Shown one piece after another: positions 15,373-23,967 of a stretch of 64,000 nucleotides of DNA. Source of the stretch: Pseudolysinimonas_A sp041984585 (GTDB taxonomy: Bacteria > Actinomycetota > Actinomycetes > Actinomycetales > Microbacteriaceae); NCBI GenBank assembly GCA_041984585.1, contig JBHIXX010000011.1:1-64000 (forward strand), given 5' to 3'. A program made the translations under genes and the position numbers. Within the stretch, counting starts at the first letter, position 1; the number at the start of each line of letters is the position of its first letter. The notes below the pieces were generated by a model. That model searched no databases. It was given only the letters and a program-made list of their open reading frames with translations, and was not told the DNA's origin.

Positions 15373-17487
15373 GTGGCACAGGACGTGCTCACCGACCTCA
15401 CCAAGGTCCGCAACTTCGGCATCATGGCGCACATCGACGCCGGCAAGACGACGACGACCGAGCGGATCCTCTTCTACACGGGCGTCAACCACAAGATCGG
15501 CGAGGTGCACGACGGCGCCGCGACGATGGACTGGATGGCGCAGGAGCAGGAGCGCGGCATCACGATCACGTCCGCCGCGACGACGTGCTTCTGGGAGGGC
15601 TACCAGCTCAACATCATCGACACCCCCGGCCACGTCGACTTCACCGTCGAGGTGGAGCGCAACCTCCGCGTCCTCGACGGCGCGGTCGCCGTGTTCGACG
15701 GCAAGGAGGGTGTCGAGCCGCAGTCCGAGACGGTGTGGCGTCAGGCCGACAAGTACGACGTGCCGCGCATCTGCTTCGTCAACAAGATGGACAAGCTCGG
15801 CGCGGACTTCTACTTCACCGTCGACACGATCATCAAGCGCCTCGGCGCCAAGCCGCTCGTGATGCAGCTTCCGATCGGCGCCGAGTCGTCGTTCGAGGGC
15901 GTCGTCGACCTGGTCTACATGCGCGCGCTCACCTGGCGCGGCGACTCCAAGGGTGACGTCAAGATGGGCGCCGAGTACGCCATCGAGGAGATCCCGGCCG
16001 ACCTCAAGGAGAAGGCCGAGGAGTACCGCACGGCGCTGCTCGAGACCGTCGCCGAGTCGGACGAGGCGCTGCTCGAGAAGTACTTCGGCGGCGAGGAGAT
16101 CTCGCCCGAGGAGATCAAGGCCGCCATCCGCAAGATGACGATCGCCAGCGAGATCTACCCGGTGTTCTGCGGCTCGGCGTTCAAGAACCGCGGCGTGCAG
16201 CCGATGCTCGACGCGGTCGTGGACTACCTGCCCAGCCCGCTCGACATGCCGGCCATCGAGGGCCACGACGTGGTCGACGAGGAGAAGGTCATCGAGCGTC
16301 ACGCCGACGCCTCGGAGCCGTTCTCGGCGCTCGCGTTCAAGATCGCGGTGCACCCGTTCTTCGGGCGCCTCACCTACATCCGCGTGTACTCGGGGCAGCT
16401 CGAGTCGGGCGGCGCGGTGATCAACTCGACCAAGGGCAAGAAGGAGCGCATTGGGAAGATCTTCCAGATGCACGCCAACAAGGAGAACCCGGTCGACAAC
16501 GTCACCGCGGGCCACATCTACGCGGTCATCGGTCTGAAGTTCACCACCACCGGCGACACCCTGAGCGACTCGAGCGACCAGGTGATCCTCGAGTCGATGA
16601 CCTTCCCCGAGCCCGTCATCGAGGTGGCCATCGAGCCGAAGACGAAGGGCGACCAGGAGAAGCTGGGCACCGCCATCCAGAAGCTCGCCGAAGAGGACCC
16701 GACGTTCCGCACCGAGCAGAACGCCGAGACCGGCCAGACGATCATCAAGGGGATGGGCGAGCTGCACCTCGACATCCTGGTCGACCGGATGAAGCGCGAG
16801 TTCAACGTCGAGGCGAACGTGGGCAAGCCCCAGGTCGCCTACCGCGAGACGATCCGCAAGACCGTCGAGAAGTACGACTACACCCACAAGAAGCAGACCG
16901 GTGGGTCGGGTCAGTTCGCGAAGGTCCAGATCACCCTCGAGCCCCTCGAGGTGACGCCGGAGACCTCGTACGAGTTCGTGAACGCCGTCACGGGTGGTCG
17001 CGTGCCGCGGGAGTACATCCCCTCGGTCGACGCGGGCATCCAGGACGCGATGCAGGTCGGCGTGCTGGCCGGCTTCCCGACGGTGGGCGTCAAGGCGACG
17101 CTCGTCGACGGGCAGTCGCACGACGTCGACTCGTCGGAGATGGCGTTCAAGATCGCCGGCTCGATGGCCTACAAGGAGGCCGCGCGCAAGGCGAGCCCCG
17201 TTCTGCTCGAGCCGCTGATGGCGGTCGAGGTGCGCACGCCCGAGGAGTACATGGGCGACGTCATCGGCGACCTCAACTCCCGGCGCGGTCAGATCCAGTC
17301 GATGGAGGACGCGACCGGTGTCAAGGTCGTGCGCGCCCTCGTCCCGCTGTCGGAGATGTTCGGGTACGTCGGTGACCTGCGCTCGAAGACCTCGGGTCGC
17401 GCCGTCTACTCGATGACGTTCGACAGCTACGCGGAGGTCCCGAAGGCCGTGGCCGACGAGATCGTCCAGAAGAGCAAGGGCGAGTAA
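15373..17487 (+). CDS. fusA: Elongation factor G
   Basis: EF-G is the GTPase that drives translocation. In its 704 residues all G-domain motifs are present: G1 AHIDAGKTTTTERIL, the G2 threonine in RGITITSAATT, G3 DTPGHVDFT and G4 NKMDKLG. Domain IV carries GGSGQFAKVQI and the conserved region up to REYIPSVDAGIQDAM. GTG 15373 follows AAAAGGA. A short hairpin-forming spacer after rpsG (around 15311-15345) separates it from S7. Confidence 0.98.
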   Translation: MAQDVLTDLTKVRNFGIMAHIDAGKTTTTERILFYTGVNHKIGEVHDGAATMDWMAQEQERGITITSAATTCFWEGYQLNIIDTPGHVDFTVEVERNLRVLDGAVAVFDGKEGVEPQSETVWRQADKYDVPRICFVNKMDKLGADFYFTVDTIIKRLGAKPLVMQLPIGAESSFEGVVDLVYMRALTWRGDSKGDVKMGAEYAIEEIPADLKEKAEEYRTALLETVAESDEALLEKYFGGEEISPEEIKAAIRKMTIASEIYPVFCGSAFKNRGVQPMLDAVVDYLPSPLDMPAIEGHDVVDEEKVIERHADASEPFSALAFKIAVHPFFGRLTYIRVYSGQLESGGAVINSTKGKKERIGKIFQMHANKENPVDNVTAGHIYAVIGLKFTTTGDTLSDSSDQVILESMTFPEPVIEVAIEPKTKGDQEKLGTAIQKLAEEDPTFRTEQNAETGQTIIKGMGELHLDILVDRMKREFNVEANVGKPQVAYRETIRKTVEKYDYTHKKQTGGSGQFAKVQITLEPLEVTPETSYEFVNAVTGGRVPREYIPSVDAGIQDAMQVGVLAGFPTVGVKATLVDGQSHDVDSSEMAFKIAGSMAYKEAARKASPVLLEPLMAVEVRTPEEYMGDVIGDLNSRRGQIQSMEDATGVKVVRALVPLSEMFGYVGDLRSKTSGRAVYSMTFDSYAEVPKAVADEIVQKSKGE

Positions 17488-17531
17488 GCCCGCACCTGAT
17501 TCCGACCGCCGACGGCGGCCGGAGCAACCCG

Positions 17532-17537
17532 TAAGAT
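17532..17537 (+). promoter_or_regulatory. Possible -10 box of a tuf promoter
   Basis: TAAGAT in the 85-bp fusA-tuf spacer fits the TAnnnT pattern and lies 35 bases before the AGGAGGA ribosome site of tuf. The -35 region is not recognisable. An extra promoter for tuf is common because EF-Tu is needed in excess over EF-G. Confidence 0.35.
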
Positions 17538-17572
17538 ATCCACCGCATTTCAACCCGTCCTAGGAGGACACA

Positions 17573-18766
17573 GTGGCCAAGGCCAAGTTCGAGCGGACCA
17601 AGCCGCACGTCAACATCGGAACGATCGGGCACGTCGACCACGGCAAGACGACGCTGACCGCCGCGATCTCGAAGGTGCTCGCCGAGAAGTACCCGTCGGA
17701 CGTCAACGTCCTGCGCGACTTCGCCTCGATCGACTCCGCTCCCGAGGAGCGCCAGCGCGGCATCACGATCAACATCTCGCACGTCGAGTACGAGACGCCG
17801 AAGCGCCACTACGCGCACGTCGACGCCCCCGGTCACGCCGACTACATCAAGAACATGATCACCGGTGCCGCCCAGATGGACGGCGCGATCCTGGTGGTCG
17901 CCGCGACCGACGGCCCGATGGCCCAGACCCGCGAGCACGTGCTGCTCGCCAAGCAGGTCGGCGTGCCGTACCTGTTGGTCGCGCTCAACAAGTCGGACAT
18001 GGTCGACGACGAGGAGATCCTGGAGCTCGTCGAGCTCGAGGTCCGCGAGCTGCTCTCCAGCCAGGACTTCGACGGCGACAACGCGCCGGTCGTGCGCGTC
18101 TCGGGCCTCAAGGCGCTCGAGGGCGACGAGAAGTGGACCCAGTCGATCGTCGACCTCATGGAGGCCGTCGACGAGAACATCCCCGACCCGGTGCGTGACA
18201 AGGACAAGCCGTTCCTCATGCCCATCGAGGACGTCTTCACCATCTCCGGTCGTGGCACCGTCGTGACGGGTCGCGCCGAGCGCGGCACCCTCGCGATCAA
18301 CTCCGAGGTCGAGATCGTCGGCATCCGCCCGACGCAGAAGACCACCGTCACCGGCATCGAGATGTTCCACAAGCAGCTCGACGAGGCCTGGGCGGGCGAG
18401 AACTGTGGTCTGCTCCTCCGCGGCACCAAGCGCGAGGACGTCGAGCGCGGTCAGGTCGTCGTGAAGCCGGGTTCGGTCACGCCGCACACCCAGTTCGAGG
18501 GCACCGCGTACATCCTGTCGAAGGACGAGGGCGGCCGTCACAACCCGTTCTACGCGAACTACCGTCCGCAGTTCTACTTCCGCACCACCGACGTCACCGG
18601 CGTCATCCAGCTGCCCGAGGGCACTGAGATGGTCATGCCCGGCGACACCGCCGACATGACGGTCGAGCTGATCCAGCCGATCGCCATGGAGGAGGGCCTC
18701 GGCTTCGCCATCCGTGAGGGTGGCCGCACCGTGGGCGCCGGCAAGGTGACCAAGATCCTCAAGTAG
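17573..18766 (+). CDS. tuf: Elongation factor Tu
   Basis: EF-Tu delivers aminoacyl-tRNA to the ribosome. In the 397-residue protein the P-loop is GHVDHGKTTLTAAI, the switch I threonine sits in RGITINISHVEY, G3 is DAPGHADYIKNM and G4 is NKSDMVD. The domain II/III landmarks RTTDVTGVIQLPEGTEMVMP and FAIREGGRTVGAG are intact. GTG 17573 is preceded by AGGAGGA. It is the last gene of the str operon, followed by a clear terminator. Confidence 0.98.
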   Translation: MAKAKFERTKPHVNIGTIGHVDHGKTTLTAAISKVLAEKYPSDVNVLRDFASIDSAPEERQRGITINISHVEYETPKRHYAHVDAPGHADYIKNMITGAAQMDGAILVVAATDGPMAQTREHVLLAKQVGVPYLLVALNKSDMVDDEEILELVELEVRELLSSQDFDGDNAPVVRVSGLKALEGDEKWTQSIVDLMEAVDENIPDPVRDKDKPFLMPIEDVFTISGRGTVVTGRAERGTLAINSEVEIVGIRPTQKTTVTGIEMFHKQLDEAWAGENCGLLLRGTKREDVERGQVVVKPGSVTPHTQFEGTAYILSKDEGGRHNPFYANYRPQFYFRTTDVTGVIQLPEGTEMVMPGDTADMTVELIQPIAMEEGLGFAIREGGRTVGAGKVTKILK

Positions 18767-18780
18767 TCACGGATCTCCGT

Positions 18781-18817
18781 ACGGAGGGGTCGGGCCGATT
18801 CGGTCCGGCCCCTCCGT
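18781..18817 (+). terminator. Terminator of the str operon
   Basis: ACGGAGGGG at the left pairs with CCCCTCCGT at the right, enclosing a nearly matched inner stem (TCGGGCCG with CGGTCCGG) around a short loop. It starts 15 bases after the tuf stop and is followed by CGTATCC, a weak U-tract typical of high-GC bacteria. Confidence 0.8.
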
Positions 18818-18928
18818 CGTATCCGGGCGCGGCCGTGCCGGCTCAACGGAGCCCGGAGCCCGGGGGCGACTCATCCGAGACCGGCGTGGGACGGAGGACC
18901 CTCCCTCGGCGGCGGAGCGCGGACTACC

Positions 18929-19861
18929 GTGGGCGCCGTGGTCCGGATCGTGACGCTCACCGTCAACCCGGCGCTCGACGTCACCGTCGGCGTCGGTCGC
19001 CTCGTCGCGGATCGCAAGCTGCGCACCGGGGAGCCGGTGATCGCGCCCGGGGGCGGCGGGGTCAACGTGGCGCGCGCCGCGCGCCGCCTGGGCGCCGACG
19101 TGCTCGCCGTGCTCACCTCGGGCGGCGCGACGGGCGAGCGCCATCACGAACTGCTCGGGGCCGAGGGCGTCGACACCCGGGTGGTCCCGGTCGGTGACGA
19201 CACCCGAGAGAACGTCTCCATCGACGAGGCCGAGACGGGCGCGCAGTACCGGCTCGTGCTGCCGGGCCCGCGCCTGACGGACTCGGAGTGGGGCGCCTGT
19301 CTCGACGCGCTCGTCGAGGAGGTCGGGCCGGGCGACGTCGTCGTGGCGAGCGGCAGCCTCGCGCCCGGTGCGCCCGTCGACCTGTACGCCCGCGTCGCGC
19401 GCATCGCCCGCGCGGCGGGGGCGATGGCGGTGGTCGACGCCTCCGGTGAACCGCTCGGCGCGGCGCTGACCGAGGGTGTCGACCTCGTCAAGCCGAGCCG
19501 CCGCGAGCTGGAGGAGCTCACGGGGCTCGACCTGGCGGATGAGCAGGAGCAGGAGCGCGCCGCCGCGCAGCTCGTCGCCGACGGCCGCGCGGGCGCGGTG
19601 GCGCTCAGCCTCGGCGGCGAGGGCGCGCTGCTCGCCACCTCCGCGGGCGTCGTGCGCGGCCGCGCGATCGAGGTCGAGCGCCGCAGCACGATCGGGGCGG
19701 GGGACAGCTTCCTCGCCGCTCTCGTCATCCGTCTCGCCGCGGGCGACGCCCCGGGATCGGCGCTCGACTGGGCGCTGGCCGCCGGTGCGGCCGCCACACT
19801 GCGCCCCGGCACGGAGCTGTGCGACCCGGCCGACGTCGAGAGGCTGCTCCGCCGACCCTGA
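18929..19861 (+). CDS. PfkB-family hexose kinase (1-phosphofructokinase type)
   Basis: PfkB kinases phosphorylate sugars or sugar phosphates with ATP. The 310-residue protein matches the 1-phosphofructokinase/tagatose-6-phosphate kinase branch. It opens VTLTVNPALDVTV and has GGGGVNVARAARRLG for substrate binding. It also carries KPSRRELEELTG and the catalytic anion-hole motif STIGAGDSFLAA with its aspartate base. Length is normal. The start is uncertain: GTG 18929, 18938 and 18950 are all in frame, and a GGAG about 11 bases before 18929 favours the first. It stands alone after the str terminator. The substrate cannot be fixed from sequence. Confidence 0.85.
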   Translation: MGAVVRIVTLTVNPALDVTVGVGRLVADRKLRTGEPVIAPGGGGVNVARAARRLGADVLAVLTSGGATGERHHELLGAEGVDTRVVPVGDDTRENVSIDEAETGAQYRLVLPGPRLTDSEWGACLDALVEEVGPGDVVVASGSLAPGAPVDLYARVARIARAAGAMAVVDASGEPLGAALTEGVDLVKPSRRELEELTGLDLADEQEQERAAAQLVADGRAGAVALSLGGEGALLATSAGVVRGRAIEVERRSTIGAGDSFLAALVIRLAAGDAPGSALDWALAAGAAATLRPGTELCDPADVERLLRRP

Positions 19862-19930
19862 CGAACTCGACGGGCGTGGCCGTGACCCGGGAGAATGGCG
19901 GGGCGACGGACGCGACCCCGGGAGGAACAC

Positions 19931-20431
19931 ATGGCGGCGATGCGCGCGGCGGCCATCGGCCGCGGACTCGGCACGACGGGTCTCGCCCTGCTGCTCACCG
20001 TCCCGCTGGGCTACCTCACCGCGGTCGCCCTGACCCTGTTCCTCAACGGCGGCGACTTCTGGTCGGCCGCGCTGAGCGAGGGGCCCTACGTGCTCGCCGT
20101 CGGCGCGAGCGCCGGGTTCGCCCTGTTCGCGGTCTTCCTGCTCGTGTCGAACCTCGCACGTCCGTGGCGCAGCAACGGCGCCTCGTTCTGGATCAACGTC
20201 GCGGTGCTGATCATCGCCATCCTGGTCGGCGGGATCGGCAGTGCCGCGGTGCTGCTGATCGTCGCGACGACGGGGTCGGCGGCGGCGTTCTTCGGCGTGT
20301 TCACCGCCGTGCTGGGCGGCGCCTGTCTCTTCGTCGGCGGCGTTCTGGCGCTGGTCGTCACCCACTTCGCGGTGTTCCGCCGCCGTCCGCCGATCATCGA
20401 GGTCGTCGCGGAGGCGACGAACGAGATCTGA
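19931..20431 (+). CDS. Four-helix membrane protein of unknown function
   Basis: The 166-residue product has four hydrophobic segments at about 15-42, 57-80, 93-115 and 120-150, a short basic N-terminus and a charged C-terminal tail (RRRPPIIEVVAEATNE). ATG 19931 follows GGGAGGAACAC. A GAGAAT sequence at 19891 may be its -10 box. No motif is recognised. Its only neighbours are the sugar kinase 70 bases upstream and the long hairpin-rich region downstream. Confidence 0.7.
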   Translation: MAAMRAAAIGRGLGTTGLALLLTVPLGYLTAVALTLFLNGGDFWSAALSEGPYVLAVGASAGFALFAVFLLVSNLARPWRSNGASFWINVAVLIIAILVGGIGSAAVLLIVATTGSAAAFFGVFTAVLGGACLFVGGVLALVVTHFAVFRRRPPIIEVVAEATNEI

Positions 20432-20864
20432 GGGTCAGGACCCCGACCTCACGCCGAGGGCGACGACCCTTTTCCGCCCGATGCCCTGGCGGGCGAACTC
20501 GAGCCGACGACCGAGCCCCGGGACGGGGCTCGGGGCGTGTCGCCGGGACGGTCAGAAATGACCGTCCCTCTCGGGCGACACGCCCGGGTTGCACGCAATG
20601 CGAGCGTGTGGCAAGCTCATGTGGTTCAACATTCCGCCCGCTCGCGCGCGGATCACTTCTCTGGCAGTGCACAGCCGTAGCTGGGCCGCGGGAAGCAGAA
20701 CGAGACTTCAATCGAATCCCGATTCCTGAGCGCTTTCGAGTGCCGGGAATCCTCGCGCGTGCGGGGAACGGGTTAGCAGAAGAACAGTGGTGCGCGACAA
20801 CCCCTCGGGGGTTCGCGGGTGCGGGTCCGAAGGGATGCCGCACGTACAGGAGAGAGAGAAACGC
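20432..20864 (+). promoter_or_regulatory. Structured intergenic region before the S10 operon
   Basis: This 433-bp stretch has no plausible gene. It holds a row of strong hairpins. CCGAGCCCC/GGGGCTCGG spans 20511-20533. Next is a nested structure with outer stem GGGCGTGTCGCC (20533-20544) paired with GGCGACACGCCC, and inner perfect stem GGGACGGTCA/TGACCGTCCC closed by a GAAA tetraloop (20545-20568). These can end upstream transcription. A promoter follows (20589-20617) and then a leader of about 240 nt. The leader includes a hairpin around AACCCC/GGGGTT flanked by CGCG/CGCG (20793-20817), close to the AGGAGAG ribosome site of rpsJ. S10 leaders in other bacteria mediate feedback by L4; this is plausible here. 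Confidence 0.6.
20589..20617 (+). promoter_or_regulatory. Candidate S10 operon promoter
   Basis: TTGCAC (20589-20594) and CAAGCT (20612-20617) are separated by exactly 17 bp. They lie just after the nested hairpin and 248 bases before rpsJ. The -35 is good; the -10 is an imperfect match. Confidence 0.45.
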
Positions 20865-21173
20865 ATGGCGGGACAGAAGATCCGCATCCGGCTGAAGTCG
20901 TACGACCACGCCGGTCTCGACGCCTCGGCGCGCAAGATCGTCGACACCGTGACCAACGCCGGTGCGACCGTCGTCGGCCCCGTTCCGCTCCCGACGGAGA
21001 AGAACGTGGTCGTCGTGATCCGCTCGCCGCACAAGTACAAGGACTCCCGCGAGCACTTCGAGAAGCGCACCCACAAGCGCCTCATCGACATCATCGACCC
21101 GACGCCCAAGGCCGTCGACTCGCTCATGCGTCTCGACCTGCCGGCCGACGTCAACATCGAGATCAAGCTCTGA
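20865..21173 (+). CDS. rpsJ: 30S ribosomal protein S10
   Basis: S10 is part of the small-subunit head and, as NusE, of the antitermination complex. The 102-residue product reads MAGQKIRIRLKSYDHAGLDA and contains GPVPLPTEKNVVVVIRSPHK and EHFEKRTHKRLIDI. ATG 20865 follows GGAGAGAGAG. It is the first gene of a long operon that runs without a clear break to rplO. Confidence 0.98.
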   Translation: MAGQKIRIRLKSYDHAGLDASARKIVDTVTNAGATVVGPVPLPTEKNVVVVIRSPHKYKDSREHFEKRTHKRLIDIIDPTPKAVDSLMRLDLPADVNIEIKL

Positions 21174-21220
21174 CGCGCTCCGAAGCCGTCGCGCCCGAAA
21201 AGCCAGAGGACACAGTCATC

Positions 21221-21871
21221 ATGACCATCACCAGGACCACGAAGGGACTGCTGGGCACCAAGCTCGGCATGACCCAGGTCTGGGACGAGAACAGCAAGCT
21301 CGTGCCGGTCACCGTCGTGCAGATCAGCCCGAACGTCGTGACGCAGATCCGTACCCCCGAGAAGGACGGCTACTCCGCCGTGCAGATCGCGGCCGGTGCG
21401 ATCGACCCGCGCAAGGTCAACAAGCCGAGCGCCGGCCACTTCGAGGCCGCCGGCGTCACGCCGCGCCGCCACCTGACCGAGATCCGCACCTCCGACGCCG
21501 CCGAGTACCAGCTCGGCCAGGAGATCGCGGTCGACGTCTTCGAGGCGGGCCAGCTGGTCGACGTCGTCGGCACCAGCAAGGGCAAGGGCTTCGCCGGCGT
21601 CATGAAGCGCCACAACTTCCAGGGCGTCTCCGCGTCGCACGGTGCGCACCGCAACCACCGCAAGCCCGGCTCGATCGGCGCCTCGTCGACCCCGAGCCGC
21701 GTGTTCAAGGGCATGCGGATGGCCGGGCGCATGGGTGGCGACCGCGTCACCGTCCAGGGCCTCACCGTCCACTCGGTCGACGCCGAGAAGGGCCTGCTTC
21801 TGGTCAAGGGCGCCGTCCCCGGCGCGCGCGGCCGTCTCGTGTTCGTCCGCACCGCGGTGAAGGGAGCCTGA
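21221..21871 (+). CDS. rplC: 50S ribosomal protein L3
   Basis: L3 is an early-assembly protein whose loop reaches the peptidyl transferase centre. In its 216 residues the signature GKGFAGVMKRHNFQG and the extension loop with SHGAHRNHRKPGSIGASSTP are intact. It starts with MTITRTTKGLLGTKLGMTQV. ATG 21221 follows AGAGGACACAG. It lies 47 bases after rpsJ. Confidence 0.98.
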   Translation: MTITRTTKGLLGTKLGMTQVWDENSKLVPVTVVQISPNVVTQIRTPEKDGYSAVQIAAGAIDPRKVNKPSAGHFEAAGVTPRRHLTEIRTSDAAEYQLGQEIAVDVFEAGQLVDVVGTSKGKGFAGVMKRHNFQGVSASHGAHRNHRKPGSIGASSTPSRVFKGMRMAGRMGGDRVTVQGLTVHSVDAEKGLLLVKGAVPGARGRLVFVRTAVKGA

Positions 21872-21873
21872 CC

Positions 21874-22518
21874 GTGGCCACCACCATCGACGTCGTCGAC
21901 GCCAAGGGCAAGAAGGCCGGTTCGGTCGAGCTGCCCGCGTCGCTTTTCGACGTGCAGACCAACGTGCCCCTGATCCACCAGGTCGTCACCGCGCAGCTCG
22001 CGGCCGGCCGTCAGGGCACCCACAAGACCAAGACCCGCGGCGAGGTGTCCGGGTCGGGACGCAAGCCGTTCAAGCAGAAGGGCACCGGCCGCGCCCGTCA
22101 GGGTTCGGTGCGGATGCCGCAGCACACCGGCGGCGGCACCGTCCACGGCCCCCAGCCGCGCGACTACTCGCAGCGCACCCCCAAGAAGATGGTCGCGGCC
22201 GCCCTGCTCGGCGTGCTCTCCGACCGCGCCCGGGGCGAGCGCCTGCACGTGGTCTCCGGTTTCGGCGGCGACGTGCCCTCGACCAAGTCGGCGGCCGCGG
22301 TGCTGGCTGGCCTCGAGCTCGGCCGCAACGTGCTCGTCGTGCTCGAGCGCGGCGACGAGGTCGGGCTGAAGAGCCTGCGCAACCTGCGCGACCTGCACGT
22401 GCTGTTCGCCGACCAGCTCAACGCCTACGACGTGGTCGTCAGCGACGACGTCGTGTTCACCCAGAGCGCCCTCCAGGCGTTCGTGGACGCCAAGACCGCG
22501 AAGGAGTCGGCCCAGTGA
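21874..22518 (+). CDS. rplD: 50S ribosomal protein L4
   Basis: L4 lines the exit tunnel and is the known feedback regulator of S10 operons in several bacteria. The 214-residue product carries the tunnel loop (TRGEVSGSGRKPFKQKGTGR, ARQGSVRMPQ) and the C-terminal Rossmann-like fold. GTG 21874 is two bases after the rplC stop. The end overlaps rplW by four bases. Confidence 0.98.
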   Translation: MATTIDVVDAKGKKAGSVELPASLFDVQTNVPLIHQVVTAQLAAGRQGTHKTKTRGEVSGSGRKPFKQKGTGRARQGSVRMPQHTGGGTVHGPQPRDYSQRTPKKMVAAALLGVLSDRARGERLHVVSGFGGDVPSTKSAAAVLAGLELGRNVLVVLERGDEVGLKSLRNLRDLHVLFADQLNAYDVVVSDDVVFTQSALQAFVDAKTAKESAQ

Positions 22519-22814
22519 GCGGCTACAACAAGGACCCGCGCGACATCATCCTCGCGCCGGTGGTCAGCGAGAAGAGCTACGGGCTGATCGACGAGGGCAA
22601 GTACACCTTCATCGTCGACCAGCGCGCCAACAAGACCGAGATCAAGCTCGCCATCGAGAAGATCTTCGGCGTCAAGGTGGCGGGCGTGAACACGCTCAAC
22701 CGCGTGGGCAAGGCGCGCCGCACCCGCTTCGGGTACGGCAAGCGCAAGGACACCAAGCGCGCGATCGTCACCCTCAAGTCCGGCTCGATCGACATCTTCA
22801 CGGCTGTCGGCTAG
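22515..22814 (+). CDS. rplW: 50S ribosomal protein L23
   Basis: L23 sits at the tunnel exit and docks trigger factor and SRP. The 99-residue product contains ILAPVVSEKSYGLIDEGKY, the RANKTEIKLAIEKIFGVKV segment and TKRAIVTLKSGSIDIF. GTG 22515 overlaps the rplD stop as GTGA. Confidence 0.97.
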   Translation: MSGYNKDPRDIILAPVVSEKSYGLIDEGKYTFIVDQRANKTEIKLAIEKIFGVKVAGVNTLNRVGKARRTRFGYGKRKDTKRAIVTLKSGSIDIFTAVG

Positions 22815-22833
22815 GACCAGGAGAAGCACAGAC

Positions 22834-23676
22834 ATGGCCATTCGCAAGTACAAGCCGACGACCCCCGGTCGCCGCGGCTCGTCGGTCGCCGACTTCGCCG
22901 AGATCACCCGATCGACGCCGGAGAAGTCGCTGCTGAAGCCGCTGCCGAAGTCGGGCGGTCGCAACAACTCCGGTCGCGTGACCACCCGCCACATCGGCGG
23001 CGGCCACAAGCGCCAGTACCGCGTCATCGACTTCCGTCGCAACGACAAGGACGGCGTCAACGCCAAGGTCGCGCACATCGAGTACGACCCGAACCGCACC
23101 GCGCGCATCGCGCTGCTGCACTACGTCGACGGCACCAAGCGCTACATCCTGGCGCCGGAGAAGCTCAAGCAGGGCGACATCGTCGAGAACGGTCCGGGCG
23201 CCGACATCAAGCCGGGCAATAACCTGCCGCTGCGCAACATCCCGGTCGGCACCCTGGTGCACGCCATCGAGCTCCGTCCCGGTGGCGGCGCCAAGATGGG
23301 CCGCTCGGCCGGCGCCTCGGTGCGTCTCGTCGCCAAGGACGGCCCGTACGCCCAGCTGCGTCTGCCCTCGGGCGAGATCCGCAACGTCGACGTGCGCTGC
23401 CGCGCCACGATCGGCGAGGTCGGCAACGCCGAGCAGTCGAACATCAACTGGGGCAAGGCCGGCCGCAAGCGCTGGAAGGGCGTCCGCCCGACCGTCCGCG
23501 GTGTGGCCATGAACCCGATCGACCACCCGCACGGTGGTGGTGAGGGCAAGACCTCCGGTGGACGCCACCCGGTCAGCCCGTGGGGCCAGCCGGAGGGCCG
23601 GACCCGTCGTCCCAACAAGCCGAGCGACAAGCTCATCGTCCGTCGCCGCACCGTCGGCAAGAAGCGCAAGGGCTAG
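22834..23676 (+). CDS. rplB: 50S ribosomal protein L2
   Basis: L2 is needed for subunit association and supports peptidyl transfer. The 280-residue product has MAIRKYKPTTPGRR at the start, then GGGHKRQYRVIDFRRN and the conserved GVAMNPIDHPHGGGEGKTSG loop holding the essential histidine. It ends in RRRTVGKKRKG. ATG 22834 follows AGGAGAAG. Confidence 0.98.
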   Translation: MAIRKYKPTTPGRRGSSVADFAEITRSTPEKSLLKPLPKSGGRNNSGRVTTRHIGGGHKRQYRVIDFRRNDKDGVNAKVAHIEYDPNRTARIALLHYVDGTKRYILAPEKLKQGDIVENGPGADIKPGNNLPLRNIPVGTLVHAIELRPGGGAKMGRSAGASVRLVAKDGPYAQLRLPSGEIRNVDVRCRATIGEVGNAEQSNINWGKAGRKRWKGVRPTVRGVAMNPIDHPHGGGEGKTSGGRHPVSPWGQPEGRTRRPNKPSDKLIVRRRTVGKKRKG

Positions 23677-23685
23677 GAGCAGAGA

Positions 23686-23967
23686 ATGCCGCGCAGTCTC
23701 AAGAAGGGGCCGTTCGTCGACGAGCACCTGTTCCGCAAGGTCCAGGCGCAGAACGAGGCCAACAGCAAGAACGTGATCAAGACCTGGTCGCGCCGCTCGA
23801 TGATCGTGCCGGCGATGCTGGGTCACACCATCGCCGTCCACGACGGCCGCAAGCACATCCCGGTGTTCGTCACCGAGACGATGGTCGGCCACAAGCTCGG
23901 CGAGTTCGCGCCCACGCGCACCTTCCGTGGGCACGTGAAGGACGACCGGAAGGGACGGCGTGGCTGA
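23686..23967 (+). CDS. rpsS: 30S ribosomal protein S19
   Basis: S19 contacts the A-site tRNA and the inter-subunit bridge through the head. The 93-residue product shows MPRSLKKGPFVDEHL, the segment KTWSRRSMIVPAMLGHTIAV and LGEFAPTRTFRGHVKDD. ATG 23686 lies 9 bases after rplB; its stop overlaps the rplV start by one base. Confidence 0.98.
   Translation: MPRSLKKGPFVDEHLFRKVQAQNEANSKNVIKTWSRRSMIVPAMLGHTIAVHDGRKHIPVFVTETMVGHKLGEFAPTRTFRGHVKDDRKGRRG

Noticed and set aside
15286..17553. Minus-strand frame of 755 codons opposite fusA
   Set aside because: Shadow frame; EF-G on the plus strand is complete and conserved.
20432..20864. tRNA or other known RNA gene in the long spacer before rpsJ
   Set aside because: No cloverleaf or T-loop sequence found; the hairpins do not match a known RNA.
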